A DNA stretch of 64,000 nt from Luteimonas viscosa (GCF_008244685.1 NZ_VTFT01000002.1:494069-558068); one strand, 5' to 3'. Positions 26,477 through 35,963 are shown, counted from the first letter of the stretch. Notes: a model not told the origin generated them from the sequence alone. Made by a program: numbers and translations.

Positions 26477-27303
26477 CGTCTTCCGACCAGATCGCTGGCC
26501 AGCACAGCCATGGAGACGGCGAGCGCCTGCGCCACGCGCGCGAGGCCGCTGGCCTTGAAATCGCCGAGGTGGCACGGCGCCTGAAGATGCCGGTCCGGGT
26601 GATCGAGTCGCTCGAGGCCGATGCCTGGGACCGGCTGGATGCCCCGGTCTTCGTCCGCGGACAGCTGCGCAGCTACGCGCGCCTGCTGGGCGTTCGCATC
26701 GAACAGGACCTGCCCGCCGCCTCCGCCTCGCTGCCGATCGAGCCGGCGCGGCTCGAGCCGCGGACGTATACGCCGCCGCTGCGCCGGGTCGCCGACAGGA
26801 TGATGGGGCGCATGGTCTACATCGTGATCACCGCGCTGATCGCGGTGCCGGTCTGGATGGCGACGCGTTCGCACCTGGACTCGCAGATCCGGGTCGACGC
26901 CTCGCTCGACCCGGCACCCGGTCCGGCGTCGACGACTGCCGGCACCCCGGTTGCCGTGCCGGTCGATCCGGGCCCGCGCCCGCTGGTGGCGTCGATGGCG
27001 TCGCTGCCGCAGCGTGCGGCGAAGCGGGACGAACCGGCACCCGCGCTGTCCCTGCGATTCTCCGGGGACAGCTGGGTGGAAATCTTCGACGCCAATGGCG
27101 ACGTGCTCGAACGCGGCCTGCTCGAGGCCGGCGAACGCCGCGATTACGGCAAGGGCGAGGTCGGTCGCGTCGTGATCGGAAACGCCGATGCGGTCGAGGT
27201 GCGGGGCAGCGACAGCGTTCAGGATCTGTCTGCCTTCCAGCGAGCGAACGTCGCGCGCTTTACGGTATCCTCTGACGGCTCCATCGCACCGGCCGGCCAG
27301 TAG
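26473..27303 (+). CDS. rodZ: Cytoskeleton protein RodZ
   Basis: A 276-residue bitopic inner-membrane protein that links MreB to the wall-elongation machinery and keeps rod shape. The N-terminal Xre-type helix-turn-helix domain (GERLRHAREAAGLEIAEVARR from about residue 16) is cytoplasmic. One membrane helix follows (YIVITALIAVPVWM, about 116-130), then a Pro/Ala-rich linker and the periplasmic C-terminal domain with LSLRFSGDSWVEIFDANGD, typical of RodZ. It overlaps pilW by four bases. The genes ispG and hisS usually found after it in E. coli are absent here. Confidence 0.93.
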   Translation: MTSSDQIAGQHSHGDGERLRHAREAAGLEIAEVARRLKMPVRVIESLEADAWDRLDAPVFVRGQLRSYARLLGVRIEQDLPAASASLPIEPARLEPRTYTPPLRRVADRMMGRMVYIVITALIAVPVWMATRSHLDSQIRVDASLDPAPGPASTTAGTPVAVPVDPGPRPLVASMASLPQRAAKRDEPAPALSLRFSGDSWVEIFDANGDVLERGLLEAGERRDYGKGEVGRVVIGNADAVEVRGSDSVQDLSAFQRANVARFTVSSDGSIAPAGQ

Positions 27304-27410
27304 CGCCGCGACCACCCGATGGAATGCGCGCCCGGCTCCGACGCCGGGTGTTCCCGATCGCTCCGCTTGTCCCGCCATCGGCCGCGGACAGGACCCACTG
27401 GCAGTAGACG

Positions 27411-28043
27411 ATGGCGTTGGATGAACTGCTCGACGAGCACGAACAAGGCGAGAAGGTCCGTGACTGGCTGAAGCAGAACAGCCTCGGCCTGATCGGCGGG
27501 CTCGCACTTGGCCTGGCCCTGATCGGCGGCGGCAAGTGGTGGATGCAGCGGGCGCACCAGGAACGGGTCGCGACCGGCGAAACCTACGACACCGTGCAGA
27601 AGACGCTGCAGGCGGGCGATCTGGAGAAGGCCCGGACCGAAGCCGCGCCGCTGGCCGGAACCGCGTATGCCGCGCTGGCCGCGCTCGACCTGGCCAAGGC
27701 CCAGCTCGACGCCGGCAAGCGCGACGAGGCGATCGCCACGCTGCGCGCCGCCGGCAGCGAGGATCCGGGGCTGGCGGCGGTGATCCGGCAACGGCTCGCG
27801 CGCCTTCTGGTCGACGCCGGCAAGGGTGAGGAAGCGCTGACGCTGCTCGCCGGTGCCGAGGATGCCTCCTCGATCGAAACCCGCGGCGACGCCCGCTTCG
27901 CGCTCGGAAAGACCGAGGAAGCACGCACCGATTACGAAGAAGCGTTGCGCAAGCTCGATGTCGCCGCACCGCAGCGCCAGTTGCTCGAACTGAAACTGAC
28001 CCAGGCCGGCGGCTCGCCGGACACGACCGGAAACGAATCCTGA
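27411..28043 (+). CDS. yfgM: YfgM-family periplasmic chaperone-like membrane protein
   Basis: A 210-residue protein of the YfgM family. It has a short cytoplasmic start with LLDEHEQGEKVRDWLKQN, one membrane anchor (LGLIGGLALGLALIGGGKWWM, about 25-45) and a periplasmic TPR-like domain. In E. coli YfgM works beside PpiD at the SecYEG translocon and affects RcsB stability. Its ATG is 107 bases after rodZ. Its TGA overlaps the bamB ATG by one base, the conserved yfgM-bamB coupling. Confidence 0.92.
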   Translation: MALDELLDEHEQGEKVRDWLKQNSLGLIGGLALGLALIGGGKWWMQRAHQERVATGETYDTVQKTLQAGDLEKARTEAAPLAGTAYAALAALDLAKAQLDAGKRDEAIATLRAAGSEDPGLAAVIRQRLARLLVDAGKGEEALTLLAGAEDASSIETRGDARFALGKTEEARTDYEEALRKLDVAAPQRQLLELKLTQAGGSPDTTGNES

Positions 28044-29269
28044 TGAAGTCCGACAGCACCGCGCCGGGCGCACCGCAAACCGGCCGGCGCCTCCGCGCAG
28101 GCCGTACCCTCGTCCTGCTCGCCTGCGTGTTCGCGCTCGCCGGCTGCAGCACCGTCAGGGGCTGGTTCGACGGCGATGGCGAGAAGGCCGCGGCGAAGAA
28201 GGCCGCCGAACCGGCCGAACTGGTCGAGTTCACGCCCTCGGCAACCGTATCCCGGCTGTGGTCGGCCAGCGCCGGCAAGGGCGAGGACCGGCTCGGCGTG
28301 CGCCAGGCGCCGGCGATCGCCGACGGCCGTGTCTACGCGGCGGCGGTGGAGGGTGGCGTGCGTGCGTACGACCTGCAGTCGGGCGACACGGTGTGGCAGT
28401 ACGACTCGGAGCTCCGGCTCAGCGGCGGCCCCGGCGTCGGCGAGGGACTGGTCGTGGTCGGCAGCCTGCAGGGCGAAGTGGTCGCGCTCGACGCGGCGAC
28501 CGGCGCCGAGCGCTGGCAGGCGCAGGTGACCAACGAGGTGATCGCCGCGCCCGCCATCGGGCAGGGCCTGGTGTTCGTGCGTTCCAACGACGGGCGCGTG
28601 ACCGCGTTCGACGTCGCCAGCGGCGAACGGCGCTGGTTCTGGACCCAGGAGCTGCCGACGCTGACCGTGCGCGGCAACGACAGTCCGGTGCTCGGCCCGG
28701 GCTTCGTCTTCGTCGGCAACGACGATGGCACCCTGGCGGCGCTCGCGATCGCCGACGGCCGCCAGCTCTGGGAGGTGCCGGTGGCGCAGCCGGACGGGCG
28801 CACCGAGCTCGACCGCATGGCCGATGTCGACGGCACGCCCGTGCTCGACGGCACCGTGCTGTACGCCAGCAGCTACAAGCAGGCGACCGTGGCGATCGAT
28901 GCGCCCAGCGGCCGCCCGATCTGGGGCAGCGACCATGGCGGTTCCAACCGGCCCGGCCTGGCGGTCGACAAGCTGGTTGTGTCCGATCGCGACGGCTCGG
29001 TATGGGGCCTGGACCGCAGCTCGGGCAGCGCCAGCTGGGAGCAGCCGGCACTGGCCCGCCGCAACCTGAGCGGCGTGGCGATCCAGGGCGACTACGCGGT
29101 CGTCGGCGACTACGACGGCTACCTGCACTGGCTGCGCCTGGACAATGGCGAGTTCGCCGCGCGCGAGCGGGTCGGTGGCAGCGCCATCAAGGGTGCGCCG
29201 GTGGTGGCCGACGGCGTTCTCGTCGTGCAGGACGTGGACGGCGACCTGACCGCCTGGCGCGTGCAGTAA
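28043..29269 (+). CDS. bamB: Outer-membrane assembly lipoprotein BamB
   Basis: A 408-residue lipoprotein of the BAM complex that folds beta-barrels into the outer membrane. A signal peptide with lipobox LAGC (near residue 35, FALAGCSTV) is followed by an eight-bladed propeller rich in PQQ-type repeats: DGRVYAAAVEGGVRAYDL, LVVVGSLQGEVVALDAATG, VFVRSNDGRVTAFDVASG. The length is close to the E. coli protein (392). It overlaps yfgM, and der follows after 245 bases. A short palindrome at 29282-29300 lies downstream. Confidence 0.95.
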   Translation: MKSDSTAPGAPQTGRRLRAGRTLVLLACVFALAGCSTVRGWFDGDGEKAAAKKAAEPAELVEFTPSATVSRLWSASAGKGEDRLGVRQAPAIADGRVYAAAVEGGVRAYDLQSGDTVWQYDSELRLSGGPGVGEGLVVVGSLQGEVVALDAATGAERWQAQVTNEVIAAPAIGQGLVFVRSNDGRVTAFDVASGERRWFWTQELPTLTVRGNDSPVLGPGFVFVGNDDGTLAALAIADGRQLWEVPVAQPDGRTELDRMADVDGTPVLDGTVLYASSYKQATVAIDAPSGRPIWGSDHGGSNRPGLAVDKLVVSDRDGSVWGLDRSSGSASWEQPALARRNLSGVAIQGDYAVVGDYDGYLHWLRLDNGEFAARERVGGSAIKGAPVVADGVLVVQDVDGDLTAWRVQ

Positions 29270-29281
29270 CCGGTCCGCAAG

Positions 29282-29300
29282 GGGCAGGCGCCGCCTGCCC
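29282..29300. terminator. Hairpin after bamB
   Basis: Perfect 8-base-pair stem GGGCAGGC / GCCTGCCC with a three-base loop, 12 bases after the bamB stop. It has no T run after it, so termination is possible but weak; der has its own promoter room downstream. Confidence 0.4.
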
Positions 29301-29514
29301 GTCACGCCGCACTGCGTTCTCGCTGCGCGGCACGGTTGCGGGACGACGCATGCGCTGACGGCAGCGCCGCCGGATTCGAACAATCGCGCGGATCGTCGCT
29401 GCGGCCTGCTCCGGCAGGTATCTTCCGCCCGTTTTTCCGTCGCGACAGGCGCCGCGCCGTGTATGGCGCGCCTGCACGCGTTACGCTCCCCTTTCCGATC
29501 CCGATCCGGCCGCC

Positions 29515-30915
29515 ATGCTTCCTTCCGTCGCCCTCGTGGGCCGCCCCAACGTCGGCAAGTCGACGCTGTTCAATGCGCTGACCCGCACCCGCGACGCGCT
29601 GGTGCACGACGAACCGGGCGTGACCCGCGACCGCCACTACGGCGTCTGCCGCCTGGAGGGGGAGCGGCCATTCGTGGTCGTGGACACCGGCGGCATCGCC
29701 GGCGACGAGGAGGGGCTGGCCGGCGCCACCGCCCGCCAGTCGCGTGCGGCCGCCGAGGAGGCGGATCTGGTCCTGTTCGTGGTCGACGGCCGCGAAGGGG
29801 CGTCCTCGCTCGACGACGAGATCCTGCGCTGGCTGCGCAAGGCCGGGCGACCGGTACTGCTGCTGGTCAACAAGACCGACGGCCTCGACGCGCGCGCCGC
29901 GCTGGCCGAGTTCGCGCGCTATGGCTTCGCCGACACCCTGGCGGTGTCGTCCGCGCATCGCCAGGGCATCGACGAGCTGTTCGACACGATCCTCGAACGC
30001 CTGCCCGCCGACAGCGACGTCGATGTGCCGGAGGAGGATCCCGAGCGCGTGCGCATCGCTTTCGTCGGCCGGCCCAACGTGGGCAAGTCGACCCTGGTCA
30101 ACCGGATCCTCGGCGAGGAGCGGATGATCGCCTCCGACGTGCCGGGCACCACCCGCGATTCGATCGCGGTCGATCTCGAGCGCGACGGTCGCAAGTACCG
30201 CCTGATCGACACCGCGGGCATCCGCCGCAAGGGCAAGGTCGATGCCGCGGTCGAGAAGTTCTCGATCATCAAGACCCTGCAGGCGATCGAGCACTGCCAG
30301 GTCGCGGTGATCATGCTCGATGCCACCGAGGGCGTGACCGAGCAGGATGCGAGCGTGCTCGGTGCGGTGCTCGACGCCGGCCGCGCCCTGGTGGTGGCGG
30401 TCAACAAGTGGGACGGGCTGAGCAGCTACCAGCGCGAGCAGACCGAGGCGCTGCTCTCGCGCAAGCTGGCCTTCGTGCAATGGGCCGAAGCGGTGCGGAT
30501 CAGCGCCGCGCACGGTTCGGGACTGCGCGAACTGTTCAAGGCGATCCACCGCGCGCATGCGTCGGCGACGCGGCAGTTCAGCACCGCCGAGGTCACCCGC
30601 GCGCTCGAGATCGCCTACGAGGCCAGCCCGCCGCCGGTGGTGCGCGGGCACGTGGCCAAGCTGCGATTCGCCCACCCGGGCGGCGAGAACCCGCCGACCT
30701 TCGTCGTCCACGGCTCCCGTCTGCGCACGCTGTCGGCCAGCTACACGCGCTACCTCGAGAATTTCTTCCGCAAGCGCTTCAAGCTGGTCGGCACGCCGGT
30801 GAAGTTCGTGTTCAAGGAGGGCGAGAACCCGTACAAGGACAAGAAGAACGTGCTGACCGAGCGCCAGGTGGCGAAGAAAAAGCGGCTGATCCGCCACGTC
30901 AAGCGCGGACGCTAG
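29515..30915 (+). CDS. der: Ribosome biogenesis GTPase Der
   Basis: A 466-residue GTPase with two tandem G domains, needed for assembly of the 50S subunit. The first P-loop is GRPNVGKST (9-17). The second GRPNVGKST lies near residue 185, with switch and G3 motifs DTGGIA and DTAGIR, and NKTDG / NKWDG specificity motifs. A C-terminal KH-like domain ends in a basic tail ([20 protein letters not shown]). The ATG at 29515 is the family start. It follows bamB, the usual order, and precedes mobA. Confidence 0.97.
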   Translation: MLPSVALVGRPNVGKSTLFNALTRTRDALVHDEPGVTRDRHYGVCRLEGERPFVVVDTGGIAGDEEGLAGATARQSRAAAEEADLVLFVVDGREGASSLDDEILRWLRKAGRPVLLLVNKTDGLDARAALAEFARYGFADTLAVSSAHRQGIDELFDTILERLPADSDVDVPEEDPERVRIAFVGRPNVGKSTLVNRILGEERMIASDVPGTTRDSIAVDLERDGRKYRLIDTAGIRRKGKVDAAVEKFSIIKTLQAIEHCQVAVIMLDATEGVTEQDASVLGAVLDAGRALVVAVNKWDGLSSYQREQTEALLSRKLAFVQWAEAVRISAAHGSGLRELFKAIHRAHASATRQFSTAEVTRALEIAYEASPPPVVRGHVAKLRFAHPGGENPPTFVVHGSRLRTLSASYTRYLENFFRKRFKLVGTPVKFVFKEGENPYKDKKNVLTERQVAKKKRLIRHVKRGR

Positions 30916-30927
30916 GGCCGGGAGTCG

Positions 30928-31521
30928 ATGGACAGGCCCGCCGCCATCGCGCGTAGCGCGATCACGCTCGGCATCCTCGCCGGCGGGGGCGCGGTGCGCC
31001 TGGGAGGTCGCGACAAGGCATGGCTGATACGCAACGGGGTGCCGCAGGTGCTGCGTATCGCGGCGCGGTTCGCGGATGAAACGGCTGGCGTCCTGGTCAG
31101 CGCGAATGCGCAGTCGGAGCGCTACGGGGAAGCGGGGCTGGCCGTGGTGCGCGACCGCAGCACCGGCGCAGGCCCGATGTCGGGCCTCGACGCGCTGGGC
31201 GCGGCCTGCCGCACGCCGTGGCTGCTCACGCTTCCGGTCGACATAGTCGACTATGGCGACGACCTGCTGCGCAGTCTCGTGGCGGGGCACAAGGCGGACG
31301 GCGCCCGCGCTCGAGATGAGGACGGTCCGCAGCCGCTGGTCGGGCTGTGGCGCGTCGCCGCATTGCGCGAAGCCACCAGCGCGGCGCTCGCGGCGGGGGA
31401 GTTCGCCGTACACGCCCTGCAGGCGCGGCTCGACATGGCGGAGGTCCACCTCGACGGGGTCCGTTTCGGGAATCTCAACACGCCCGCCGACCTGCGCGCG
31501 GCCGGCATCGCGGGCCTTTGA
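30928..31521 (+). CDS. mobA: Molybdenum cofactor guanylyltransferase
   Basis: A 197-residue enzyme that attaches GMP to molybdopterin to make the guanine dinucleotide cofactor used by DMSO-reductase-type enzymes. The nucleotide site GILAGGGAVRLGGRDKAW (15-32) is diagnostic. LPVDI near residue 97 is the metal site (in many MobA proteins LPCD), and LNTPADL near the end is typical. It begins 12 bases after der. The next gene moeA starts 3 bases after its stop, so the two are co-transcribed. Confidence 0.93.
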   Translation: MDRPAAIARSAITLGILAGGGAVRLGGRDKAWLIRNGVPQVLRIAARFADETAGVLVSANAQSERYGEAGLAVVRDRSTGAGPMSGLDALGAACRTPWLLTLPVDIVDYGDDLLRSLVAGHKADGARARDEDGPQPLVGLWRVAALREATSAALAAGEFAVHALQARLDMAEVHLDGVRFGNLNTPADLRAAGIAGL

Positions 31522-31524
31522 GGC

Positions 31525-32751
31525 ATGGCCAGCGACGCCTTCCCCACCAGGATCGCCTACGCCGAGGCGCTCGCGATCGTGTCGCGCGTCGCGCGCGGGC
31601 GACGGCTCCCTGCCGAACACATCGCGCTCGCGCGGGCGCATGGCCGCGTGCTGGCCACCGATGCGCTCGCGCGGATCGCGATGCCCGCCTTCGACAATTC
31701 GGCGATGGACGGCTTCGCGCTGCGCCGTGCCGACCTGCTGCCGGGCGAAACCCTGCTGGCGCTGCGCGGCGAACAGTTCGCGGGCGGTCCTGCCGCACCG
31801 CTGGTGCGTGCCGGGGAATGCGTGCGCATCACCACCGGTGCACCGTTGCCGGACGGCAGCGACACGGTGGTGATCAAGGAACACACCCGCATCGAAGACG
31901 GCAACGTGCGCGTGCTGCAGGCGCCCGCCGCCGGCAGCCACGTCCGCCATCGCGGCGAGGACGTGCGGGCGGGCGACCTGCTGGCGGTGGTGGGCGAGGC
32001 GCTTTCGCCGGCGCGGGTCGCGCTGCTGGCCGGCCAGGGAATCGCCGGGATCGACGTGGCCCGGCGCCCCACGGTGGCGGTGTTCTCCACCGGCGACGAG
32101 CTGGTCGAACCCGGCCTGCCGCTGGCGCACGGCCAGGTCTACGATTCCAACCGCGAACTGCTGATGGGCCTGCTTCGTGCCGAGGGGCTGGAACCGGTGG
32201 CCTGGCCGACGCTGCCCGACGATCCGCACGCGATCGAATCGGCGCTGCGCCACGCGGGCGAGGCCTTCGACCTGGTGCTGACCTGCGGCGGCGTGTCGGC
32301 CGGAGAAAAGGATCACCTGCCGGCTCTCCTGCAGCGGCGCGGCCAGGTGCATTTCTGGAAGGTGCGGATGCGCCCGGGCATGCCGGTGCTGTTCGCCGAC
32401 GGCGGCACGCTCGGGCCGGCGTTGTTCCTCGCGCTGCCGGGCAACCCGGTGTCCGTGCTCGCCACGTGGTTCGCGCTGGCACGGCCGCTGCTGGACGGGT
32501 TGCAGGCCCGGGCCCCGCGCAGGGCATGGCGGGCGCGCCTGGCTGCGCCGTGGCGCAAGCGTCATGAGCGCCTCGAATTCCTGCGCGGCCGGCTCGCCAG
32601 CGCCGATGACGGCACCCTCCTGGTCGAACCCGATCCCGCCGACGGCTCGCACCGGATGCGCGCGGCCGCCGACGCCGACGCCCTGATCGTGCTCGAAGAG
32701 GGCGAGCGCGACTACCCGCAGGGCAGCGTGGTCGAAGTCTTGCCGTACTGA
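31525..32751 (+). CDS. moeA: Molybdopterin molybdenumtransferase
   Basis: A 408-residue enzyme that inserts molybdate into adenylated molybdopterin. It has the family motifs FDNSAMDGFALR, AGECVRITTGAPLPDGSDTVV, HVRHRGEDVRAGDLL and STGDELVEPG. The segment LTCGGVSAGEKDHLPALL and ALPGNPVSVLATW mark the MoCF-like domain. The ATG at 31525 follows mobA by 3 bases. It sits in a three-gene molybdenum cofactor group with mobA and a MoeB-like gene. Confidence 0.95.
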   Translation: MASDAFPTRIAYAEALAIVSRVARGRRLPAEHIALARAHGRVLATDALARIAMPAFDNSAMDGFALRRADLLPGETLLALRGEQFAGGPAAPLVRAGECVRITTGAPLPDGSDTVVIKEHTRIEDGNVRVLQAPAAGSHVRHRGEDVRAGDLLAVVGEALSPARVALLAGQGIAGIDVARRPTVAVFSTGDELVEPGLPLAHGQVYDSNRELLMGLLRAEGLEPVAWPTLPDDPHAIESALRHAGEAFDLVLTCGGVSAGEKDHLPALLQRRGQVHFWKVRMRPGMPVLFADGGTLGPALFLALPGNPVSVLATWFALARPLLDGLQARAPRRAWRARLAAPWRKRHERLEFLRGRLASADDGTLLVEPDPADGSHRMRAAADADALIVLEEGERDYPQGSVVEVLPY

Positions 32752-32776
32752 GTTTCCCGGCAGCGGCCGGCGGCGC

Positions 32777-32782
32777 CATAAT
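32777..32782 (+). promoter_or_regulatory. Candidate -10 box for a leaderless moeB transcript
   Basis: CATAAT lies seven bases before the moeB ATG. Transcription from it would start at or within a base or two of the ATG, giving an mRNA with almost no leader. Leaderless mRNAs with such boxes are frequent in several GC-rich bacteria. There is no Shine-Dalgarno sequence before this ATG. Confidence 0.4.
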
Positions 32783-32789
32783 CGACGGC

Positions 32790-33917
32790 ATGGGCAAGGA
32801 GATCACGCCGCGGGAAGCGAACTACCGGATCGCGCAGGGCGCGCTGCTGGTGGACGTGCGCGAGGACCACGAGCGCGAGCTGGGCATGGCGCAGGGCGCG
32901 GTCGGCGTCGCGCGCAGCGAACTCGAGCAGGCGCCGCACCGGTTCATCACGCGCCCCGACCTGGAGGTGCTGCTGATCTGCCAGAGCGGCGGCCGTTCGA
33001 TGCTGGCGGCCGAGCAGTTGCAGCGGCTGGGCTACCAGCGCGTCACCTCGGTGCGCGGCGGTACGCTGATGTGGCAGGCCGAAGGCTTCCCGATGACCCG
33101 GCCGGAGGAACCGGTCGACGAGGACTTCCACGAGCGCTACTCGCGCCACCTGCGCCTGTCCGAGATCGGCGCGCGTGGCCAGCGCCGGCTGGAGGCGGCG
33201 AGCGTGGTGGTGGTCGGCGCCGGCGGCCTGGGATCGCCGGCGGCGTTCTACCTGGCCGCGGCCGGGGTCGGGCACCTGCGGCTGGTGGACGACGACGTGG
33301 TTGACCGCAGCAACCTGCAGCGACAGATCCTGCACGTCGATGCCGACACCGGCGTGCCCAAGGTGGAGTCGGCGCACACGCGGCTGTCGGCGCTCAATCC
33401 GCGGGTGGCGATCGACCCCGTCGCCGAGCGCCTGGACTCGGCCAACGTCGAGCGGCTGATCGCCGACGCGGACGTGGTGATCGACGGCGGCGACAACTTC
33501 CCGGTGCGCTACCTGCTCAACGATGCCTGCGTGCACCTGGGCAAACCGCTGGTCTACGGCGCGGTGCACCGCTTCGAAGGGCAGGTCGGCGTGTTCGACG
33601 CCGGGCGCCAGCGAGGCCGCGCGCCGTGCTACCGCTGCCTGTTCCCGGCGCCGCCGCCGCCCGAGGCCGCGCCCAACTGCAGCGAGGTCGGCGTGCTGGG
33701 CGTGCTGCCGGGCGTGATCGGCACGCTGCAGGCCACCGAGGCGCTCAAGCTGCTGCTGCACATCGGCGAGCCGCTGGCCGGGCGCCTGTTGCATTTCGAT
33801 GCGCTGGCCATGCGCTTCCGCGAGACGCGGCTGGCGCCGGATCCGGACTGCCCGTTGTGCGCTCCGGGCGTGCCGTTCCCGGGTTACATCGACTACGCCG
33901 CGTTCTGCGCCGGATGA
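32790..33917 (+). CDS. moeB: Rhodanese-MoeB fusion (sulfur-carrier adenylyltransferase)
   Basis: A 375-residue protein in two parts. Residues ~1-105 form a rhodanese domain with the active-site loop CQSGGRS (Cys64). Residues ~115-375 are an E1-like MoeB/ThiF adenylyltransferase with the nucleotide motif GAGGLGSPA (143-151), DDDVVDRSNLQRQ, and zinc pairs CYRC and CPLC. Such proteins activate MoaD or ThiS by adenylation; the rhodanese part may then transfer sulfur to it. In the common arrangement the rhodanese is C-terminal, so N-terminal placement is worth noting, though it is known. It lies 38 bases after moeA. Confidence 0.92.
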   Translation: MGKEITPREANYRIAQGALLVDVREDHERELGMAQGAVGVARSELEQAPHRFITRPDLEVLLICQSGGRSMLAAEQLQRLGYQRVTSVRGGTLMWQAEGFPMTRPEEPVDEDFHERYSRHLRLSEIGARGQRRLEAASVVVVGAGGLGSPAAFYLAAAGVGHLRLVDDDVVDRSNLQRQILHVDADTGVPKVESAHTRLSALNPRVAIDPVAERLDSANVERLIADADVVIDGGDNFPVRYLLNDACVHLGKPLVYGAVHRFEGQVGVFDAGRQRGRAPCYRCLFPAPPPPEAAPNCSEVGVLGVLPGVIGTLQATEALKLLLHIGEPLAGRLLHFDALAMRFRETRLAPDPDCPLCAPGVPFPGYIDYAAFCAG

Positions 33918-34048
33918 CGCTCGCCCGCGTGCGGACGTCGCGGCGCCGCGCGAGGGGGCCAGGCGCCGGCGCGCAGCATCCCTCGCGTTTCACGCGGTTT
34001 GCTGCACGATGCGTGTCGTCGTCTCTCCGTCGCCTGACCGGTTGCCCC

Positions 34049-35113
34049 ATGCCCGCACGGTTTGCCTGCCTGCCCATCGTCGTGTTGCTGCTGTGCGCCT
34101 GGATGGCGCCGGTCCCGGCCGCGGCCGCCGACCCCTGCCTGAAGCTGTCCGTGCAGGCGATCCAGGCCGCCGAGGTGCCTGCGCGCATCGCCGCGGCGGC
34201 CTGCGAGGAGCACCGGCAGTGGTACCGCCCCCTGATCGACACCGAGGGCCGGATCGGATCGATGAAGGTCCGCGAGGCCGAGCGCGCGCGGCTGGCGGAT
34301 GGCGAGCCGGCCTGGCAGCGGGTGATCGAGTACTGGCGTGGCAGCGGCCTGCTCTGGCAGGCGGGGGCGGGCGACTGCGCCTACGGCGACATGCCAGCAC
34401 CTTCGTGCCGCGCATTCGTGGTCGACACCCCGTGGTCGGCGGCGTTCGTCTCCTGGGTGATGCGCCGGGCGGCGGTGCCCGGTTTCGACGGGTCTGCCAG
34501 CCATCTGAATTATGTGCGCCGCGCCTACCGCGAACCGTTCCTCAGTCCGTACCGGGTGGCCAACCCGCTGGCTTCCCAGGTCCGGACGGGCGACATGCTC
34601 TGCTACGTGCGCGGCACCGCGCGTACCTACGGCTTCAGCGAACTGGCGACCCTGCTCAGCGGCAACGAACCGGGCCTGGCGATGCACTGCGACGTGGTGG
34701 TGGGCATCGGCGTGGACGCCGACCATGCGCGCAGCGCCTACCTGGTCGGCGGCAACGTCTACGACGCAGTGGCCATGCGCCGGTTGCGGCTGACGCCGGG
34801 CGACCGCTTCGACCGGTTGCCGATGCGCCTGGCGAGCGATCCGGAATGCTCGCCCGAGAGCGCCTACGCCTGCGACCTCAACCGGCAGGACTGGTCGGTG
34901 CTGCTGCAACTGCGGCCGGCGGAGGAGCTGGCGACGCTGGCGCCGGCACCGTCGATGCCGTCCACGGTCCGCGCGCCGGTTTCGCGGTTCACGGTGCCGG
35001 GCCCGGAGCAGGCGCTGCCCTCGACGGAAGCCGCCCCGCAACCCAGGTGCTGCAATCACTGCGACCCCGAGGTGGGACTCCCGCGGTGCCCGGTGACGCC
35101 CACGCGTCCCTGA
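34049..35113 (+). CDS. Exported DUF2272 protein
   Basis: A 354-residue exported protein with a signal peptide (MPARFACLPIVVLLLCAWMA to about residue 28, ending AAAADP). The middle has VVDTPWSAAFVSWVMRRAAVPGF and the later VVVGIGVDADHARSAYLVGGNV of the DUF2272 family, an NlpC/P60- or amidase-like fold candidate with a probable Cys/His pair. A C-terminal Pro/Ala-rich tail ends in CCNHCDPEVGLPRC, a cysteine-rich motif that may bind metal. The function is unknown. It follows the moeB gene by 131 bases and may not be linked to it. Confidence 0.82.
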   Translation: MPARFACLPIVVLLLCAWMAPVPAAAADPCLKLSVQAIQAAEVPARIAAAACEEHRQWYRPLIDTEGRIGSMKVREAERARLADGEPAWQRVIEYWRGSGLLWQAGAGDCAYGDMPAPSCRAFVVDTPWSAAFVSWVMRRAAVPGFDGSASHLNYVRRAYREPFLSPYRVANPLASQVRTGDMLCYVRGTARTYGFSELATLLSGNEPGLAMHCDVVVGIGVDADHARSAYLVGGNVYDAVAMRRLRLTPGDRFDRLPMRLASDPECSPESAYACDLNRQDWSVLLQLRPAEELATLAPAPSMPSTVRAPVSRFTVPGPEQALPSTEAAPQPRCCNHCDPEVGLPRCPVTPTRP

Positions 35114-35195
35114 GGTACCGGCAGGGTCGTCCGCAGGCGACGACACGGGCCCTTGGGGAATCGCCGACGTTGCCGCAGGGACGGCCCGGCAATGC

Positions 35196-35963
35196 TCAGC
35201 GCAAGAACGCCGCCATGGCCTCGCCGTATGCCGGGGACGCATGGAGGTCGTTGTGTCCGGCCGCCTGGATCGACACCACGCCGGCCCGTGGCAACACGCG
35301 CAGCAGCGCATCGGTGTTCGCCCCCGGGATCACCTCGTCGCGACCGGCGCGCAGCACCAGCACCGGTCGCGGATAGTCGCGCAGTGCGTCGACGGCAGGA
35401 TAGCGTTCGCGCATGAGCCAGCGTACCGGCAGCCACGGATAGTGCGCCTGTGCGACGTTCGCGAGGCTGTCGAAGGGCGTGACCAGCACCAGCCGGTCGA
35501 CCGGCCGGCGTGCGGCGACGTGGGCGGCGATGCCGCTGCCGAGGCTGCGGCCGATCGCGGAGACCGGCTTGCCCGGGTGGCGTGTCTGTACGTCGTCGAA
35601 GAAAGCCAGCGCATCGTCGAGCAGCTCGGAAGCCGCGGGCGTGCCGTCGCTGGCGCCATAACCGCGGTAGGCGAGCAGGTACACGCTGTGGCCGGGGAAC
35701 CAGCGCGCGAAATCCCCCGCGTTGGCCTGCACCGCCTCGGCGTTGCCGCCGAAATAGACGATGGCCGCCGGCCGGCCCGGATTGACGATCCAGCCGCGCA
35801 GGGTGACGTCGTCGCGGTCGAGCGCGTAATCGGTGCCGGCGCGCGGAACGTGCGTGTAGTCCGGCAGGTAGACCAGCTTGCGCTGCGCAAGGAACAGCAT
35901 CGCGCACAGCGCGACGTAGGCCAGCACCGGCACCAGCAGCAGGGTCACCAGCATCCGGCGCAT
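35196..35963 (-). CDS. Membrane-anchored alpha/beta hydrolase
   Basis: A 255-residue protein starting with one hydrophobic segment (MLVTLLLVPVLAYVALCAMLFLA, about 4-26), which acts as an anchor or signal. The hydrolase fold follows: IVYFGGNAEAVQ (oxyanion region), IGRSLGSGIA with the nucleophile Ser in GRSLG, RAGRDEVIP for the acid, and AAGHNDLH for the His. It resembles BEM46/ABHD13-type serine hydrolases found at the inner membrane. The substrate is unknown. It ends 82 bases after the convergent DUF2272 gene. A DUF1244 gene stands just upstream and may be co-transcribed. Confidence 0.88.
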   Translation of the reverse strand: MRRMLVTLLLVPVLAYVALCAMLFLAQRKLVYLPDYTHVPRAGTDYALDRDDVTLRGWIVNPGRPAAIVYFGGNAEAVQANAGDFARWFPGHSVYLLAYRGYGASDGTPAASELLDDALAFFDDVQTRHPGKPVSAIGRSLGSGIAAHVAARRPVDRLVLVTPFDSLANVAQAHYPWLPVRWLMRERYPAVDALRDYPRPVLVLRAGRDEVIPGANTDALLRVLPRAGVVSIQAAGHNDLHASPAYGEAMAAFLR

